A DNA stretch of 64,000 bases from Nocardia nova (lineage in GTDB: Bacteria > Actinomycetota > Actinomycetes > Mycobacteriales > Mycobacteriaceae). Location: contig NZ_PSZE01000008.1 of assembly GCF_002933465.1 (NCBI RefSeq), positions 230,112-294,111 of the forward strand, read 5' to 3'. Within the stretch, counting starts at the first letter, position 1; each line of letters begins with the position of its first letter. Under the pieces are notes generated by a model. It did no database searches and was not told the origin of the DNA. It saw only the letters and a program-made list of their open reading frames with translations. Below are positions 23,828-32,055 of this stretch, piece by piece. The translations under genes and the position numbers were made by a program.

Positions 23828-25330
23828 CTACTGCGGCGGCGCCGGCGGACCCGGCAGGACGGGCAGCGGGACGACGATTCCGAACGGCAGCGTGATTCCC
23901 GGCTGCTGTGTCGGGCTCGGCGGCGCCGCCGGTGCGGGCGCGGCAGCCTCCGGACCGGGTTCCGGTGTCTTGGAAGGCGTTTGCGACTGCTGCTCGGGCT
24001 CGTCCGGCGCCGGTGCGCCGTTCGGCTGTGCCGGTGCCCCGGGCTGGGCGCCGGGCGCCGGCTGGCCCTGCGGCTGCGTGCACGCCGGGGCCGCCGGCTT
24101 CGGTGCGTTCGGATCGGCCGGGGCCGCATTGGGATTCGCGGGCGCGTTCGGATCGACGGGCTTGCCTTCGGCGGCCTGCGGATCGATCGGGCGCACCGGC
24201 TCGCCCGCCGCCCAGCGCTGGGTCTGGGCGGGTGCGGCCGGTTGTGCGGGTTGCCCGGGTTGCGGCATCGGCGCCGGCACCACGGCCGGATCGCACGGGT
24301 TCGGCTGCGGTGGCGGGCAGAAGATGCCGCACGGAATCGGCGGCAGCCCCGGGATATTGATCATGACCTGGGTCGGCTGCTGCGGCGTGGGCACGGTGGT
24401 GGTGGCCTGCGACGGCGGCGCGGTGGTGGTCGGAATGCTGCCGTTCGCGGCGAGGATGTCCGGGCCTGCGGGCGGGGCCTGCATCGTGCCCGGCGGAATC
24501 AGATCGGGCGAGATCTGCACCTGGGTCGGCGCGCCGCCGGTCTTGTAGGCATTGGCCCAGCTCAGCACGTTGGCGGCGTAGGCCATCGAGTTGTTGTAGC
24601 GCAGGACCGCGCGCAGTTCCTGCTGCGGGTCACGCAGATTCAGCCCGCCCGAGCACAGGTACTTGCCCGCGGCCAGCGACGCGTCGAAGACGTTGTTCGG
24701 ATCCGCGACGCCGTCGCCGTTACCGTCGGACGCGTACAGCGACCAGGTGCTGGGCAGGAACTGCATCGGCCCCACCGCCCGCACGAAATTGCCGTCGGCG
24801 GCCTTGATGACCTCGTTACCCGGCAGCGTGCCGTCCAGCGACGGTCCGTAGATGGTGCCGATGGTCGTCCCGGCGGCGTCGGTGCGGCCGTGCCCGGCGT
24901 GATTGGACTCGATCCGCCCGATGCCGGCGAGCAGGCTCCAGCTCAGACCGCAGTTCGGCTCCGAGGACTGCAGTGTCAGTTCGGCATTGCGATAGGCGGC
25001 GAGCACGATCTCCGGAATTCCGAAGGCACCGCTACCGCCCGGCAATGCGATGTCCTGCAGCGGCACGGTACCGCCGAACAACGGCGCCCCATCCGCGGGC
25101 GCCGTCATAGCTCTGAGTTTGCGAGGGGGTTCGGGAGCGGCGGGTACCAGCCCCACCGCCTCGGCGTCGGAGTTGCCGGCGTCGGTGGGGGAGCTCGCTG
25201 CCGCCAAGCGCGCCTCGGCCGTCCTGGGGGCACTGGTTCGGGCGGTCGTGTGCGCCGCCGAACCCGTAGCCATCAAGCCCGCAACCACCAGCGCCGATAC
25301 GGTGATCGGTCCAGATATTCGCATCGGCAC
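23828..25330 (-). CDS. Lytic transglycosylase with long Pro/Ala-rich tail
   Basis: 500 residues. Signal peptide starting near MRISGPITVSALVVAG, a lysozyme-like domain paralogous to the next gene (LAGIGRIESNHAGHG with catalytic Glu, GPMQFLPSTWSLYASDGNGDGVADPNN, YNNSMAYAANVLSWA), then about 220 residues of low-complexity sequence rich in Pro, Ala and Gln with DPNAP/NPNAA repeats, ending LPFGIVVPLPVLPGPPAPPQ. The tail may span the peptidoglycan, as proposed for RpfA-like proteins. It contains a Cys pair (IPCGIFCPP). GTG 25330 has GAGGGG seven bases upstream. A possible paralogue by duplication of its neighbour. Confidence 0.82.
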   Translation of the reverse strand: MPMRISGPITVSALVVAGLMATGSAAHTTARTSAPRTAEARLAAASSPTDAGNSDAEAVGLVPAAPEPPRKLRAMTAPADGAPLFGGTVPLQDIALPGGSGAFGIPEIVLAAYRNAELTLQSSEPNCGLSWSLLAGIGRIESNHAGHGRTDAAGTTIGTIYGPSLDGTLPGNEVIKAADGNFVRAVGPMQFLPSTWSLYASDGNGDGVADPNNVFDASLAAGKYLCSGGLNLRDPQQELRAVLRYNNSMAYAANVLSWANAYKTGGAPTQVQISPDLIPPGTMQAPPAGPDILAANGSIPTTTAPPSQATTTVPTPQQPTQVMINIPGLPPIPCGIFCPPPQPNPCDPAVVPAPMPQPGQPAQPAAPAQTQRWAAGEPVRPIDPQAAEGKPVDPNAPANPNAAPADPNAPKPAAPACTQPQGQPAPGAQPGAPAQPNGAPAPDEPEQQSQTPSKTPEPGPEAAAPAPAAPPSPTQQPGITLPFGIVVPLPVLPGPPAPPQ

Positions 25331-25436
25331 AACCAATCCCCTCGTAGTCGTTGAGCGACCTGATTCGCGCGGGGCCGCCACGGACAACGTGATCCAGGTT
25401 ACCTGTCGGTCAGCAACCTGTTATCGATAATTCCGG

Positions 25437-26045
25437 TCAGCCGCCATCTATTTGAGGCGAAATCGGTACTCGACTCCTCTTTCTATCGGTACTTTTCTTG
25501 GACTTCGCGGTCTCGACAGCATCTTCGTCGTCCAGAGGCGTATGGAGTTGGAGCCGCGCCAGAGCGTCTTTGATGTCCTCGAGTTCCCGGCGCAGATAGT
25601 CGCGAGTAGCCACCTCGCCCACCGCGATCCGCAGCGCGGCCAGCTCCCGGGCCAGGAATTCGGTGTCCGCCTTGGTCTGTGCCGCGCGGCGGCGATCCTC
25701 CTCGAGAGATACCTTGTCGCGGTTGTCCTGCCGGTTCTGGGCCAGCAGGATCAGCGGTGCGGCATACGCGGCCTGGGTGGAAAAGGCCAGGTTGAGCAGG
25801 ATGAACGGATACGGATCCCACTGCAGGCTGACCGCGAAGACATTGAGCCCGATCCACACCACGACCACGACCGTCTGCAACAGCAGATAACGACCGGTGC
25901 CCAGGAATCGGGCCACCGTCTCGCTGCCCCGCGCCACCGCCTCGGCGTCGATCTCGAAGCGAAACCGCGATTCGACGGGAGTCTCCAAGCGCTGCCGGGC
26001 GATCGGCTTGTCCGTGCGGGCCGTGCGTTCGCCGCGCTCACTCAT
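25437..26045 (-). CDS. DUF1003 membrane protein
   Basis: 202 residues, counterpart of Rv1231c. Two close hydrophobic segments (about 52-72 and 80-100: LLLQTVVVVVWIGLNVFAV... PFILLNLAFSTQAAYAAPLILL) followed by NRQDNRDKVSLEEDRR and a coiled region, the DUF1003 hallmark. Function unknown. It overlaps the stop of the MgtE-N/CBS gene by ATGA, a pairing conserved in mycobacteria, which suggests a shared role in ion homeostasis (inference). Confidence 0.88.
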   Translation of the reverse strand: MSERGERTARTDKPIARQRLETPVESRFRFEIDAEAVARGSETVARFLGTGRYLLLQTVVVVVWIGLNVFAVSLQWDPYPFILLNLAFSTQAAYAAPLILLAQNRQDNRDKVSLEEDRRRAAQTKADTEFLARELAALRIAVGEVATRDYLRRELEDIKDALARLQLHTPLDDEDAVETAKSKKSTDRKRSRVPISPQIDGG

Positions 26046-27394
26046 GCCTTCGCCCTCCCGGCCGCCGCCCTACTTGCCTCCGCTGCGCGTGCGGCCACGG
26101 CGATGGAATGAATCGTGTGCGCCGGTTCGGAGGCGTCCTCGTCCTGTTCGCGCCAGTCCTCGGGCAGCAGATGGTCCAGCACGTCGTCGACGCTGACCGC
26201 GCCGAGCAGGTGATTCTCCTCGTCCACCACCGGCCCGCAGACCAGGTTGTAGGTCGCGAAGTAGCGGGTGACCGCGGTCAGCGGGGCATCGGGATGCAGC
26301 TGGGTCAGGTCGCTGTCGACCAGCCCGCCGACCAGCGTCGCGGGCGGTTCCCGCAGCAGCGCCTGGGTATGCACACAGCCCAGATAGCGGCCGGTCGGCG
26401 TCGCGGTCGGCGGGCGGACCACGAACACCATCGACGCCAGCGCGGGTGTCAGGTCGGGGTCGCGGATGCGGGCCAGTGCCTCGGCGACGGTCGCCGCGGG
26501 GGTGAGCACCACCGGGCGGGGCGTCATCATGCCGCCCGCGGTGTAGGGCGAATATTCGAGCAGGCGCCGCACCGGCTCCGATTCCTCCGGATCCATCAGC
26601 GCCAGCAGCGCCTCGGCCTCGCCGGTGGGCAGTTCGCCGAGCAGGTCGGCGGCGTCGTCGGGGTCCATCGCCTCGAGCAGGTCTGCAGCGCGTTCTACAC
26701 CCAGATTCTGCAGCACGTCGACCTGGTCGTTCTCCGGAAGTTCCTGCACCACGTCGGCGAGTCGTTCGTCGTCGAGGGCCCGGGCCAATTCGATCCGGCG
26801 TTTCTCGGGCAGTTCGCGCAGCAGATGCGCCACATCGGCCGGGCGCAGGCCCTCGAACTGGCCGAGCAGTTGGGTGACGTCCTGACCGGGCAGATTCAAT
26901 TCGTGCTGGGTCAGCCCGCGCACATCCGACCACTCGACCACGTGCACCTCGCGGCGTCGGCCCAGTCGCCGATGTCCGCGCACCGCCACCCGCGAGAGCA
27001 CCCAGTCGCGGGTGCGGCTCTGTTCGATGCCGAGGTCGACGACGAAGACGTCCACCCCCTCGAGGTCCGGGAGTTCGGGATCGACCACGCGCACCTTGGA
27101 GTCGAGCACCTGCGCCAACGCCAGCATTTCGCCGGGCCGCTGTTCGAATCGGCGCAGGCTCACGGTGCCGGTGTTGAGGTTGACCGAGTTCGGCTCGATC
27201 GCGTTGACCCGGAGCATCGGGACGAAAATACGTTTGCGCGTGGGTAGTTCGACCAGAAGTCCCAGCACCCGGGGTTGCTGGCGGTCGTAGCGGATGGAGA
27301 TCACCACGTCCCGCAGACGGCCGATAGACTCGCCGTCCGGACCCAGTACCACCAGGCCCGCCAGCCTGGCGGCGAAAACTTTCGTTGCTGCCAT
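26042..27394 (-). CDS. MgtE N-domain and CBS-domain protein without the transport domain
   Basis: 450 residues, counterpart of Rv1232c. An N-terminal PRC-barrel-like portion (MAATKVFAARLAGLVVLGPDGESIGRLRDVV), a helical MgtE-N superhelix (about 190-290, with HLLRELPEKRRIELARAL and LLEAMDPDDAADLL repeats), and two CBS domains (GGMMTPRPVVLTPAATVAEAL; GAVSVDDVLDHLLPEDW). The five-helix Mg channel of true MgtE is missing, so it may sense Mg or nucleotide rather than transport. ATG 27394 is set by TAGCCT 7 bases upstream. A CorA gene lies 3.5 kb further on. Confidence 0.87.
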   Translation of the reverse strand: MAATKVFAARLAGLVVLGPDGESIGRLRDVVISIRYDRQQPRVLGLLVELPTRKRIFVPMLRVNAIEPNSVNLNTGTVSLRRFEQRPGEMLALAQVLDSKVRVVDPELPDLEGVDVFVVDLGIEQSRTRDWVLSRVAVRGHRRLGRRREVHVVEWSDVRGLTQHELNLPGQDVTQLLGQFEGLRPADVAHLLRELPEKRRIELARALDDERLADVVQELPENDQVDVLQNLGVERAADLLEAMDPDDAADLLGELPTGEAEALLALMDPEESEPVRRLLEYSPYTAGGMMTPRPVVLTPAATVAEALARIRDPDLTPALASMVFVVRPPTATPTGRYLGCVHTQALLREPPATLVGGLVDSDLTQLHPDAPLTAVTRYFATYNLVCGPVVDEENHLLGAVSVDDVLDHLLPEDWREQDEDASEPAHTIHSIAVAARAAEASRAAAGRAKA

Positions 27395-27401
27395 AAGTGC
27401 A

Positions 27402-27407
27402 AGGCTA
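27402..27407 (-). promoter_or_regulatory. -10 hexamer TAGCCT of the MgtE-N/CBS gene
   Basis: TAGCCT on the minus strand, 7 bases before ATG 27394; leaderless type. Confidence 0.55.
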
Positions 27408-27444
27408 TGTGGTGCAGCCCCGCGAGACGATTCAGGAGCCGCCC

Positions 27445-28392
27445 ATGTCAACGCGTCGATCGGTGTTAGCCGTACCCGGCAGTAATCTACGGATGATCGA
27501 CAAGGCCAAGGGTTTGCCCGCCGACGAGATCTTTCTCGATCTCGAGGATGCGGTCGCCCCGCCCGCCAAGGCCGCCGCCCGCGCCAATATCGTGGCCGCG
27601 CTGAACTCGCCCGGCTGGGGCAAGCAGATCAAGGTGGTGCGGGTCAACGACTGGACGACGGAATGGACCTACGCCGACGTCATTTCGGTGGTCGAGGGCG
27701 CCGGCCGCGATCTGGACGCGATTCTGCTGCCCAAGGTGCTCGACGGCGCCCAGGTGCGCGCGCTCGATCTGCTGCTGACGCAGTTGGAGAAGGCCAACGG
27801 CCTCGAGGTGGGCCGCATCGGCATCGAGCCGCAGATCGAGAACGCGCAGGGACTGCGCAACATCGACGAGATCGCCAGCGCCGGCCCGCGCGTGCAGACC
27901 CTGGTCTTCGGCCCCGCCGACTTCATGGCCAGCATCAATATGCGCACCCTGGTGGTCGGTGAACAGCCCGAGGGCTACGAACCCGGCGACGCCTACCACC
28001 ACATTCTGATGACCATCCTGCTCGCCGCCCGGGCTCACGGCCTGCAGGCCATCGACGGCCCCTATCTGCAGATTCGCGACCTCGACGGCTTCCGCCGCGC
28101 GGCATCCCGCACCGCGGCCCTCGGTTTCGACGGCAAATGGGTGCTGCATCCCACTCAGGTCGAGGCGTGCAACGAGATCTTCAGCCCTCGCCAGGCCGAC
28201 TACGACCGCGCCGAGGAGATCCTGGACGCCTACGCCTATCACACCTCGACCGCCGGCGGCGCCCGCGGCGCGGTCATGCTCGGCGACGAGATGATCGACG
28301 AGGCCAGCGCGAAGATGGCGCAGGTCGTCGCGGAGAAGGGCCGGGCCGCCGGAATGACTCGCACGACGAGTTTCGTGCCGCCGCAGGCGTAG
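27445..28392 (+). CDS. CitE-like CoA ester lyase (HpcH/HpaI aldolase family)
   Basis: 315 residues. TIM-barrel enzyme of the citrate lyase beta / malyl-CoA lyase family. Seen: RRSVLAVPGSN for CoA phosphate, FLDLEDAVAPPAKAAAR with the metal-site acid, IEPQIENAQGL, FGPADFMASINM and GKWVLHPTQVEACNEIF. The stand-alone form with no citrate lyase alpha or gamma gene nearby suggests malyl-CoA, beta-methylmalyl-CoA or citramalyl-CoA as substrate. ATG 27445 follows AGGAG. Next to it on the same strand is a MaoC-type dehydratase; malyl-CoA lyases and mesaconyl/enoyl-CoA hydratases often pair, so a joint short-chain acyl-CoA pathway is plausible. Confidence 0.85.
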   Translation: MSTRRSVLAVPGSNLRMIDKAKGLPADEIFLDLEDAVAPPAKAAARANIVAALNSPGWGKQIKVVRVNDWTTEWTYADVISVVEGAGRDLDAILLPKVLDGAQVRALDLLLTQLEKANGLEVGRIGIEPQIENAQGLRNIDEIASAGPRVQTLVFGPADFMASINMRTLVVGEQPEGYEPGDAYHHILMTILLAARAHGLQAIDGPYLQIRDLDGFRRAASRTAALGFDGKWVLHPTQVEACNEIFSPRQADYDRAEEILDAYAYHTSTAGGARGAVMLGDEMIDEASAKMAQVVAEKGRAAGMTRTTSFVPPQA

Positions 28393-28561
28393 GAGCAGCG
28401 TCGCCGTCGAGCCCATCGCCACCGCTGGTGCGACGCGACCTCACAACCTCACAACCACGCGGCCCGCGGATCATGAAATGTCCTGAGGCCCCCGCGGATC
28501 GACAGCTCGGCGGTTGGGCCCCGCGTAGACTTCGGCGCAGCCGAGAGTTGAGGAGTCGGGC

Positions 28562-29611
28562 TTGTCGCAGGCAGCCGTGGATGTGGCGGCGTACACCAGG
28601 TCATTGGTCGGGTACGCGTACCGGGCCGACGACTACTACGAGGTCGGGCGGGAGAAGATCCGCGAGTATGCGCGTGCCGTACAGGATTACTGTCCGGTGC
28701 ACTGGCGGGAGGACGCCGCGGCCGGCTACGGCTACGGCGCGGTGGTCGCACCGCCCACCTTCATGTCGATCCCCGCGCTGCTGGCCAATCGCCGGCTGTT
28801 CGAACGCGTCATCACCGGCTACGACGTGTACGTGCAGACCGATCAGGTCTTCGAGTTCCATCGGCCGGTGGTCTCCGGCGACCGTCTGGTGAGCGATGTC
28901 GAGGTCGCCGCGGTGCGCAGCATCGCCGGGAAGGATCTGATCACCGTCACCAACACCTTCACCGATCACCTCGACGAGGTCGTCCATGTGATGCACACGA
29001 CCGCGGTCGGTGTCACCGGCGCCGACATCGACGCGGGAATCGGCGGCGCGATCGAACGGGTGATCATGCACGGTGTCCGGGCTCCGTCGGCGGCGCAGGG
29101 TCTTTCGGAGGCGGACGTGCTCGAAGCCGCCGTAGCGCCACGCCGCGCCCACCGCTTCTCCGAGGTATCGCGAGAGCGTGTGCTGCACAATGTGGTTCGC
29201 TTCGAAGAGGTCGCGGTCGGCGATGAGCTCCCGCCGCGCACCGCGCGGGTCACACGCGGTGATCTGGTGAACTACGCGGGTGTCTCGGGGGACGCCAACC
29301 CCATCCACTGGCACGATGGCGTCGCCGCGCTCGCGGGCCTGCCCGACGTCATCGCACACGGCATGCTGACGATGGGGCTCGGCGCGGGCTTCGTCACCGG
29401 ATGGCTCGGCGACCCCGGAGCGCTGACCAGATACGCCGTGCGGCTGTCGAACTACACGATCGTGGATGCCCGGTCCGCCGGCGTCGTCGAATTCACCGGC
29501 CGGATCAAATCCCTCGATCCCCAGACGCGCACCGCCGTGGTGGTGGTCGTCGCGAAGTCGGCGGGCCGCAAGATATTCGGTCTGGCCACCGCCGAGGTCC
29601 GCTTGGCGTGA
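28562..29611 (+). CDS. Double hot-dog MaoC-type dehydratase (HadA-HadB-like fusion)
   Basis: 349 residues with two hot-dog domains. The N-terminal half resembles HadA/HadC (VGREKIREYARAVQDYCPVHW... VVAPPTFMSIPALL). The C-terminal half carries the hydratase-2 motif (YAGVSGDANPIHWHD... VIAHGM) of HadB-like subunits with the catalytic Asp and His. FAS-II dehydratases of mycobacteria are heterodimers of such subunits, so this is a natural fusion. Substrate may be a 3-hydroxyacyl-ACP or -CoA; the CitE-like neighbour favours a short dicarboxylic CoA ester. TTG 28562 is chosen because GAGGAG lies six bases upstream. Confidence 0.82.
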   Translation: MSQAAVDVAAYTRSLVGYAYRADDYYEVGREKIREYARAVQDYCPVHWREDAAAGYGYGAVVAPPTFMSIPALLANRRLFERVITGYDVYVQTDQVFEFHRPVVSGDRLVSDVEVAAVRSIAGKDLITVTNTFTDHLDEVVHVMHTTAVGVTGADIDAGIGGAIERVIMHGVRAPSAAQGLSEADVLEAAVAPRRAHRFSEVSRERVLHNVVRFEEVAVGDELPPRTARVTRGDLVNYAGVSGDANPIHWHDGVAALAGLPDVIAHGMLTMGLGAGFVTGWLGDPGALTRYAVRLSNYTIVDARSAGVVEFTGRIKSLDPQTRTAVVVVVAKSAGRKIFGLATAEVRLA

Positions 29612-29772
29612 TGCGGGGTTCCTCCGGGTCGATGATCACTGTCCCCCTGTGCGATCCTCAGCGGTGTGATGTCCGATTCGCTACCCTTCGGCGGTAAAAT
29701 CGGACACGCGGGGCTGCCGCCGGGGCGCCGCATCCAGCCGCAGCGCCGATATCGACCTAGGATCGTGGAGTT

Positions 29773-30264
29773 ATGACCAATCCGTTGGGTAGTTCGAATC
29801 GCAATCGGCCCGGCTTGCCGACGCCGCCGTCGGGGTGGCCGGTCGCCTCCTATCCGACCTACGCCGAGGCACAGCGGGCGGTCGACTATCTGGCCGACAA
29901 CCAGTTCCCGGTGGAGAACATGACCATCGTGGGTGTCGACTTGATGCAGGTCGAACGAGTGCTGGGCCGGCTGACCTGGGGCAAAGTTATTGGCGGCGGC
30001 ATGGTTTCGGGCGCCTGGCTGGGGCTGTTCCTGGGGTTGCTGCTGAGCCTGTTCACCACGGGCGGCGTGATCGGGCCGCTGGTGGTCGGCCTGGTCGGCG
30101 GCGTCATCTTCGGGCTCATCTCGGCGGTGATCCCGTACGCCGCCACCCGAGGCACCCGCGATTTCGCCTCCACCATGCAGTTGGTCGCCGGCCGCTACGA
30201 CGTCCTGTGTGACCCGAAGGTGGCCGAGCAGGCGCGGGATATGCTGGCGCGCCTGGCGCTGTAG
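29773..30264 (+). CDS. General-stress-protein-17M-like membrane protein
   Basis: 163 residues, counterpart of Rv1234. After a short Pro-rich start comes the YflT/GSP17M-type domain (VASYPTYAEAQRAVDYLADNQFPVENMTIVGVDL), then two membrane segments rich in Gly (about 78-125, GGGMVSGAWLGLFLGLLLSLF and GPLVVGLVGGVIFGLIS) and a cytoplasmic tail RYDVLCDPKVAEQARDML. Function unknown, general stress is suggested only by the family name. TAGGAT at 29758-29763 nine bases upstream and GGAG close to the ATG leave the leader type open. Confidence 0.82.
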   Translation: MTNPLGSSNRNRPGLPTPPSGWPVASYPTYAEAQRAVDYLADNQFPVENMTIVGVDLMQVERVLGRLTWGKVIGGGMVSGAWLGLFLGLLLSLFTTGGVIGPLVVGLVGGVIFGLISAVIPYAATRGTRDFASTMQLVAGRYDVLCDPKVAEQARDMLARLAL

Positions 30265-30286
30265 GGCTCTGGCACGCTCTAGGACC

Positions 30287-30886
30287 ATGGAACTCGATCA
30301 GGTGCGCGCCGCGGTACTGACGCATTTCGACATCCCCCGAACGGGGTCGGGATTCGACGACACCCGCTTCGACTCCGCGTCGGTGACCTTCCTCGGCCTG
30401 GAGCCGATCGACATCCTGCGCATCCCCGACGGCGAGTTCGTGCACTACGTCACCCTCGGCGGCTCCCGGCATCCGATGACCGATTCCGCGGCGGCGCTGG
30501 CCGACCCCGTGCGCGGCCCGCGCGCCGAACTGGTGCTGACGCTGCGCGGCGGTGCCGGTGCCCAGGCGGGGCTGCCGCGCGGACTCGGCGTGTTGATCGC
30601 CGCGCCCGCGGTGGAAGGCGTTGTGCTGCAACAGGATGCGCTGCTCGACCTGGGAGAACCGTTGTGGCACAACGCTCCTTTCACCGCGGTCTTGCTGGGC
30701 GAGGCCGATATCGCCGAGGTTCCACTGCCGGAACCCGCCGATCCGGTGCGATTCCTGGCGGTCGCGCCGATCACCGCCACCGAGGCGGCGTGGGTGCGAG
30801 TGCGCGGGGCCGCGGCGCTACGGGACGCGTGGGCAGAAGCGGGGATCGACGTCCGGGATCCGCACCGGGCCGCCGCGAACCTGTAG
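30287..30886 (+). CDS. Suppressor-of-fused-domain protein
   Basis: 199 residues resembling the SUFU domain found alone in bacteria: VTFLGLEPIDILRIPDGEFVHYVTLGGSRHPM, RAELVLTLRGG, FTAVLLGE and FLAVAPITATEAAWVRVRGAAAL. In bacteria such proteins often neighbour toxin-immunity or stress genes but have no defined activity. ATG 30287 is 22 bases after the preceding stop and lacks a clear Shine-Dalgarno. Convergent with corA. Confidence 0.72.
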   Translation: MELDQVRAAVLTHFDIPRTGSGFDDTRFDSASVTFLGLEPIDILRIPDGEFVHYVTLGGSRHPMTDSAAALADPVRGPRAELVLTLRGGAGAQAGLPRGLGVLIAAPAVEGVVLQQDALLDLGEPLWHNAPFTAVLLGEADIAEVPLPEPADPVRFLAVAPITATEAAWVRVRGAAALRDAWAEAGIDVRDPHRAAANL

Positions 30887-30949
30887 ACCGCGCGGGCGCA
30901 CGGCAGGCGCGGTGCGGCGAAACTCAGGGTCTCGGAACGACTTCGAGCC

Positions 30950-32032
30950 TCACAACCACTTGTTGCGCCGCAGCGCGACGAACAGCGCACCGCAGATGAC
31001 CAGGATCACGATCCACACCATCCCGTATCCGTAGGTCCACGACAGCTCCGGCATATGCGTGAAATTCATGCCGTAGATACCGGCGATCATGGTCGGCACC
31101 GCGGCCATCGCGGCCCAAGCCGAGATCTTGCGCATATCGGTGTTCTGCTGGACGCTGACCTTCGCCAGCGCCGCGTTGATCAGCGCGCTGAGCGCCTCGT
31201 CGAAATCGCTGATCCGCTCGGCGACCGCGGTGTGGTGGTCGGCGACATCACGCAGATAGCGGCTGATCTCCTTCGGCATCGGCAGCTCCGAACTGCGGCT
31301 GAGCACTTGCAACGGCAAGGCCAGCGGATTGACCGCCCGCCGCAACTCGACCACCTCGCGCTTGAGCTGATAGATGGCCTCGATGGTGAGCCGGCTGCGC
31401 GGGGTGAAGACCTCTTCCTCCATGCCCTCCACATCGTCTTCGACCGACTGAGTCACCAGGAGATACGAATCCACCACGTGGTCGGCCACGGCGTGCAGCA
31501 CCGCGCCCGGTCCCAGCGCCAGGCGTTCGGGACGCTTCTCCATCTCCTCGCGGACCACCTTCAGCGCGGTGTGCTCGCCGTGGCGGACGGTGACCACGAA
31601 ATCCGCGCCCATGAAGATCATGATCTCGCCGGTCTGCACGATCTCGCTGACCGAATTGGGGTCGTGTTCGAGGTATTTCACGGTGCGTAACACCAGGAAC
31701 AGCGTGTCGTCGTAGCGTTCCAGTTTGGGGCGTTGATGGGCGTGCACGGCATCTTCGACCGCGAGTTCGTGCAGGCCGAATATCTCGGCTACCTCTGCCA
31801 TCTGATCCACGTCGGGAGCGTGCATGCCCACCCAGACGAAGCCGTCACCGCGCTCGCGCACCTGTGCCAGCGCGGCAGCCGGGGTCACATGTCCGGACTG
31901 GCGGCGGCCGTCGATATAGACGCCGCAGTCGACGATCGCGCGGGCGGTGGGAACCGGAATCCGGGGCAGCTGCGGCCCGCGCCGCGACCTCCCGGAGCCA
32001 CGGAACGGGGGAAACGGCGGTATCGAGGGCAC
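30950..32032 (-). CDS. corA: CorA magnesium/cobalt channel
   Basis: 360 residues. Large cytoplasmic N-terminal funnel (about 30-295), two C-terminal membrane helices and the signature YGMNFTHMPEL between them. Basic extreme C terminus RRNKWL, the usual basic sphincter. Pentameric Mg2+ (also Co2+, Ni2+) channel. The first 30 residues are Pro/Arg-rich. Counterpart of Rv1239c. GTG 32032 is fixed by TAGCAT 7 bases upstream. Divergent from the PHP gene with about 23 bases between starts, so their promoters overlap. The trehalose importer genes that precede corA in M. tuberculosis are not here. Confidence 0.93.
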   Translation of the reverse strand: MPSIPPFPPFRGSGRSRRGPQLPRIPVPTARAIVDCGVYIDGRRQSGHVTPAAALAQVRERGDGFVWVGMHAPDVDQMAEVAEIFGLHELAVEDAVHAHQRPKLERYDDTLFLVLRTVKYLEHDPNSVSEIVQTGEIMIFMGADFVVTVRHGEHTALKVVREEMEKRPERLALGPGAVLHAVADHVVDSYLLVTQSVEDDVEGMEEEVFTPRSRLTIEAIYQLKREVVELRRAVNPLALPLQVLSRSSELPMPKEISRYLRDVADHHTAVAERISDFDEALSALINAALAKVSVQQNTDMRKISAWAAMAAVPTMIAGIYGMNFTHMPELSWTYGYGMVWIVILVICGALFVALRRNKWL

Positions 32033-32039
32033 GCCCCGG

Positions 32040-32045
32040 ATGCTA
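32040..32045 (-). promoter_or_regulatory. -10 hexamer TAGCAT of corA
   Basis: TAGCAT on the minus strand, 7 bases before GTG 32032. It lies 10 bases from the start of the divergent PHP gene. Confidence 0.55.
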
Positions 32046-32055
32046 GTTGGGCAAG

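Noticed and set aside
25331..25436. Cyclic-di-AMP riboswitch before the transglycosylase genes, as seen before some rpf genes
   Set aside because: The gap is too short and lacks the conserved core; there is only a loose CAGGTT/AACCTG dyad.
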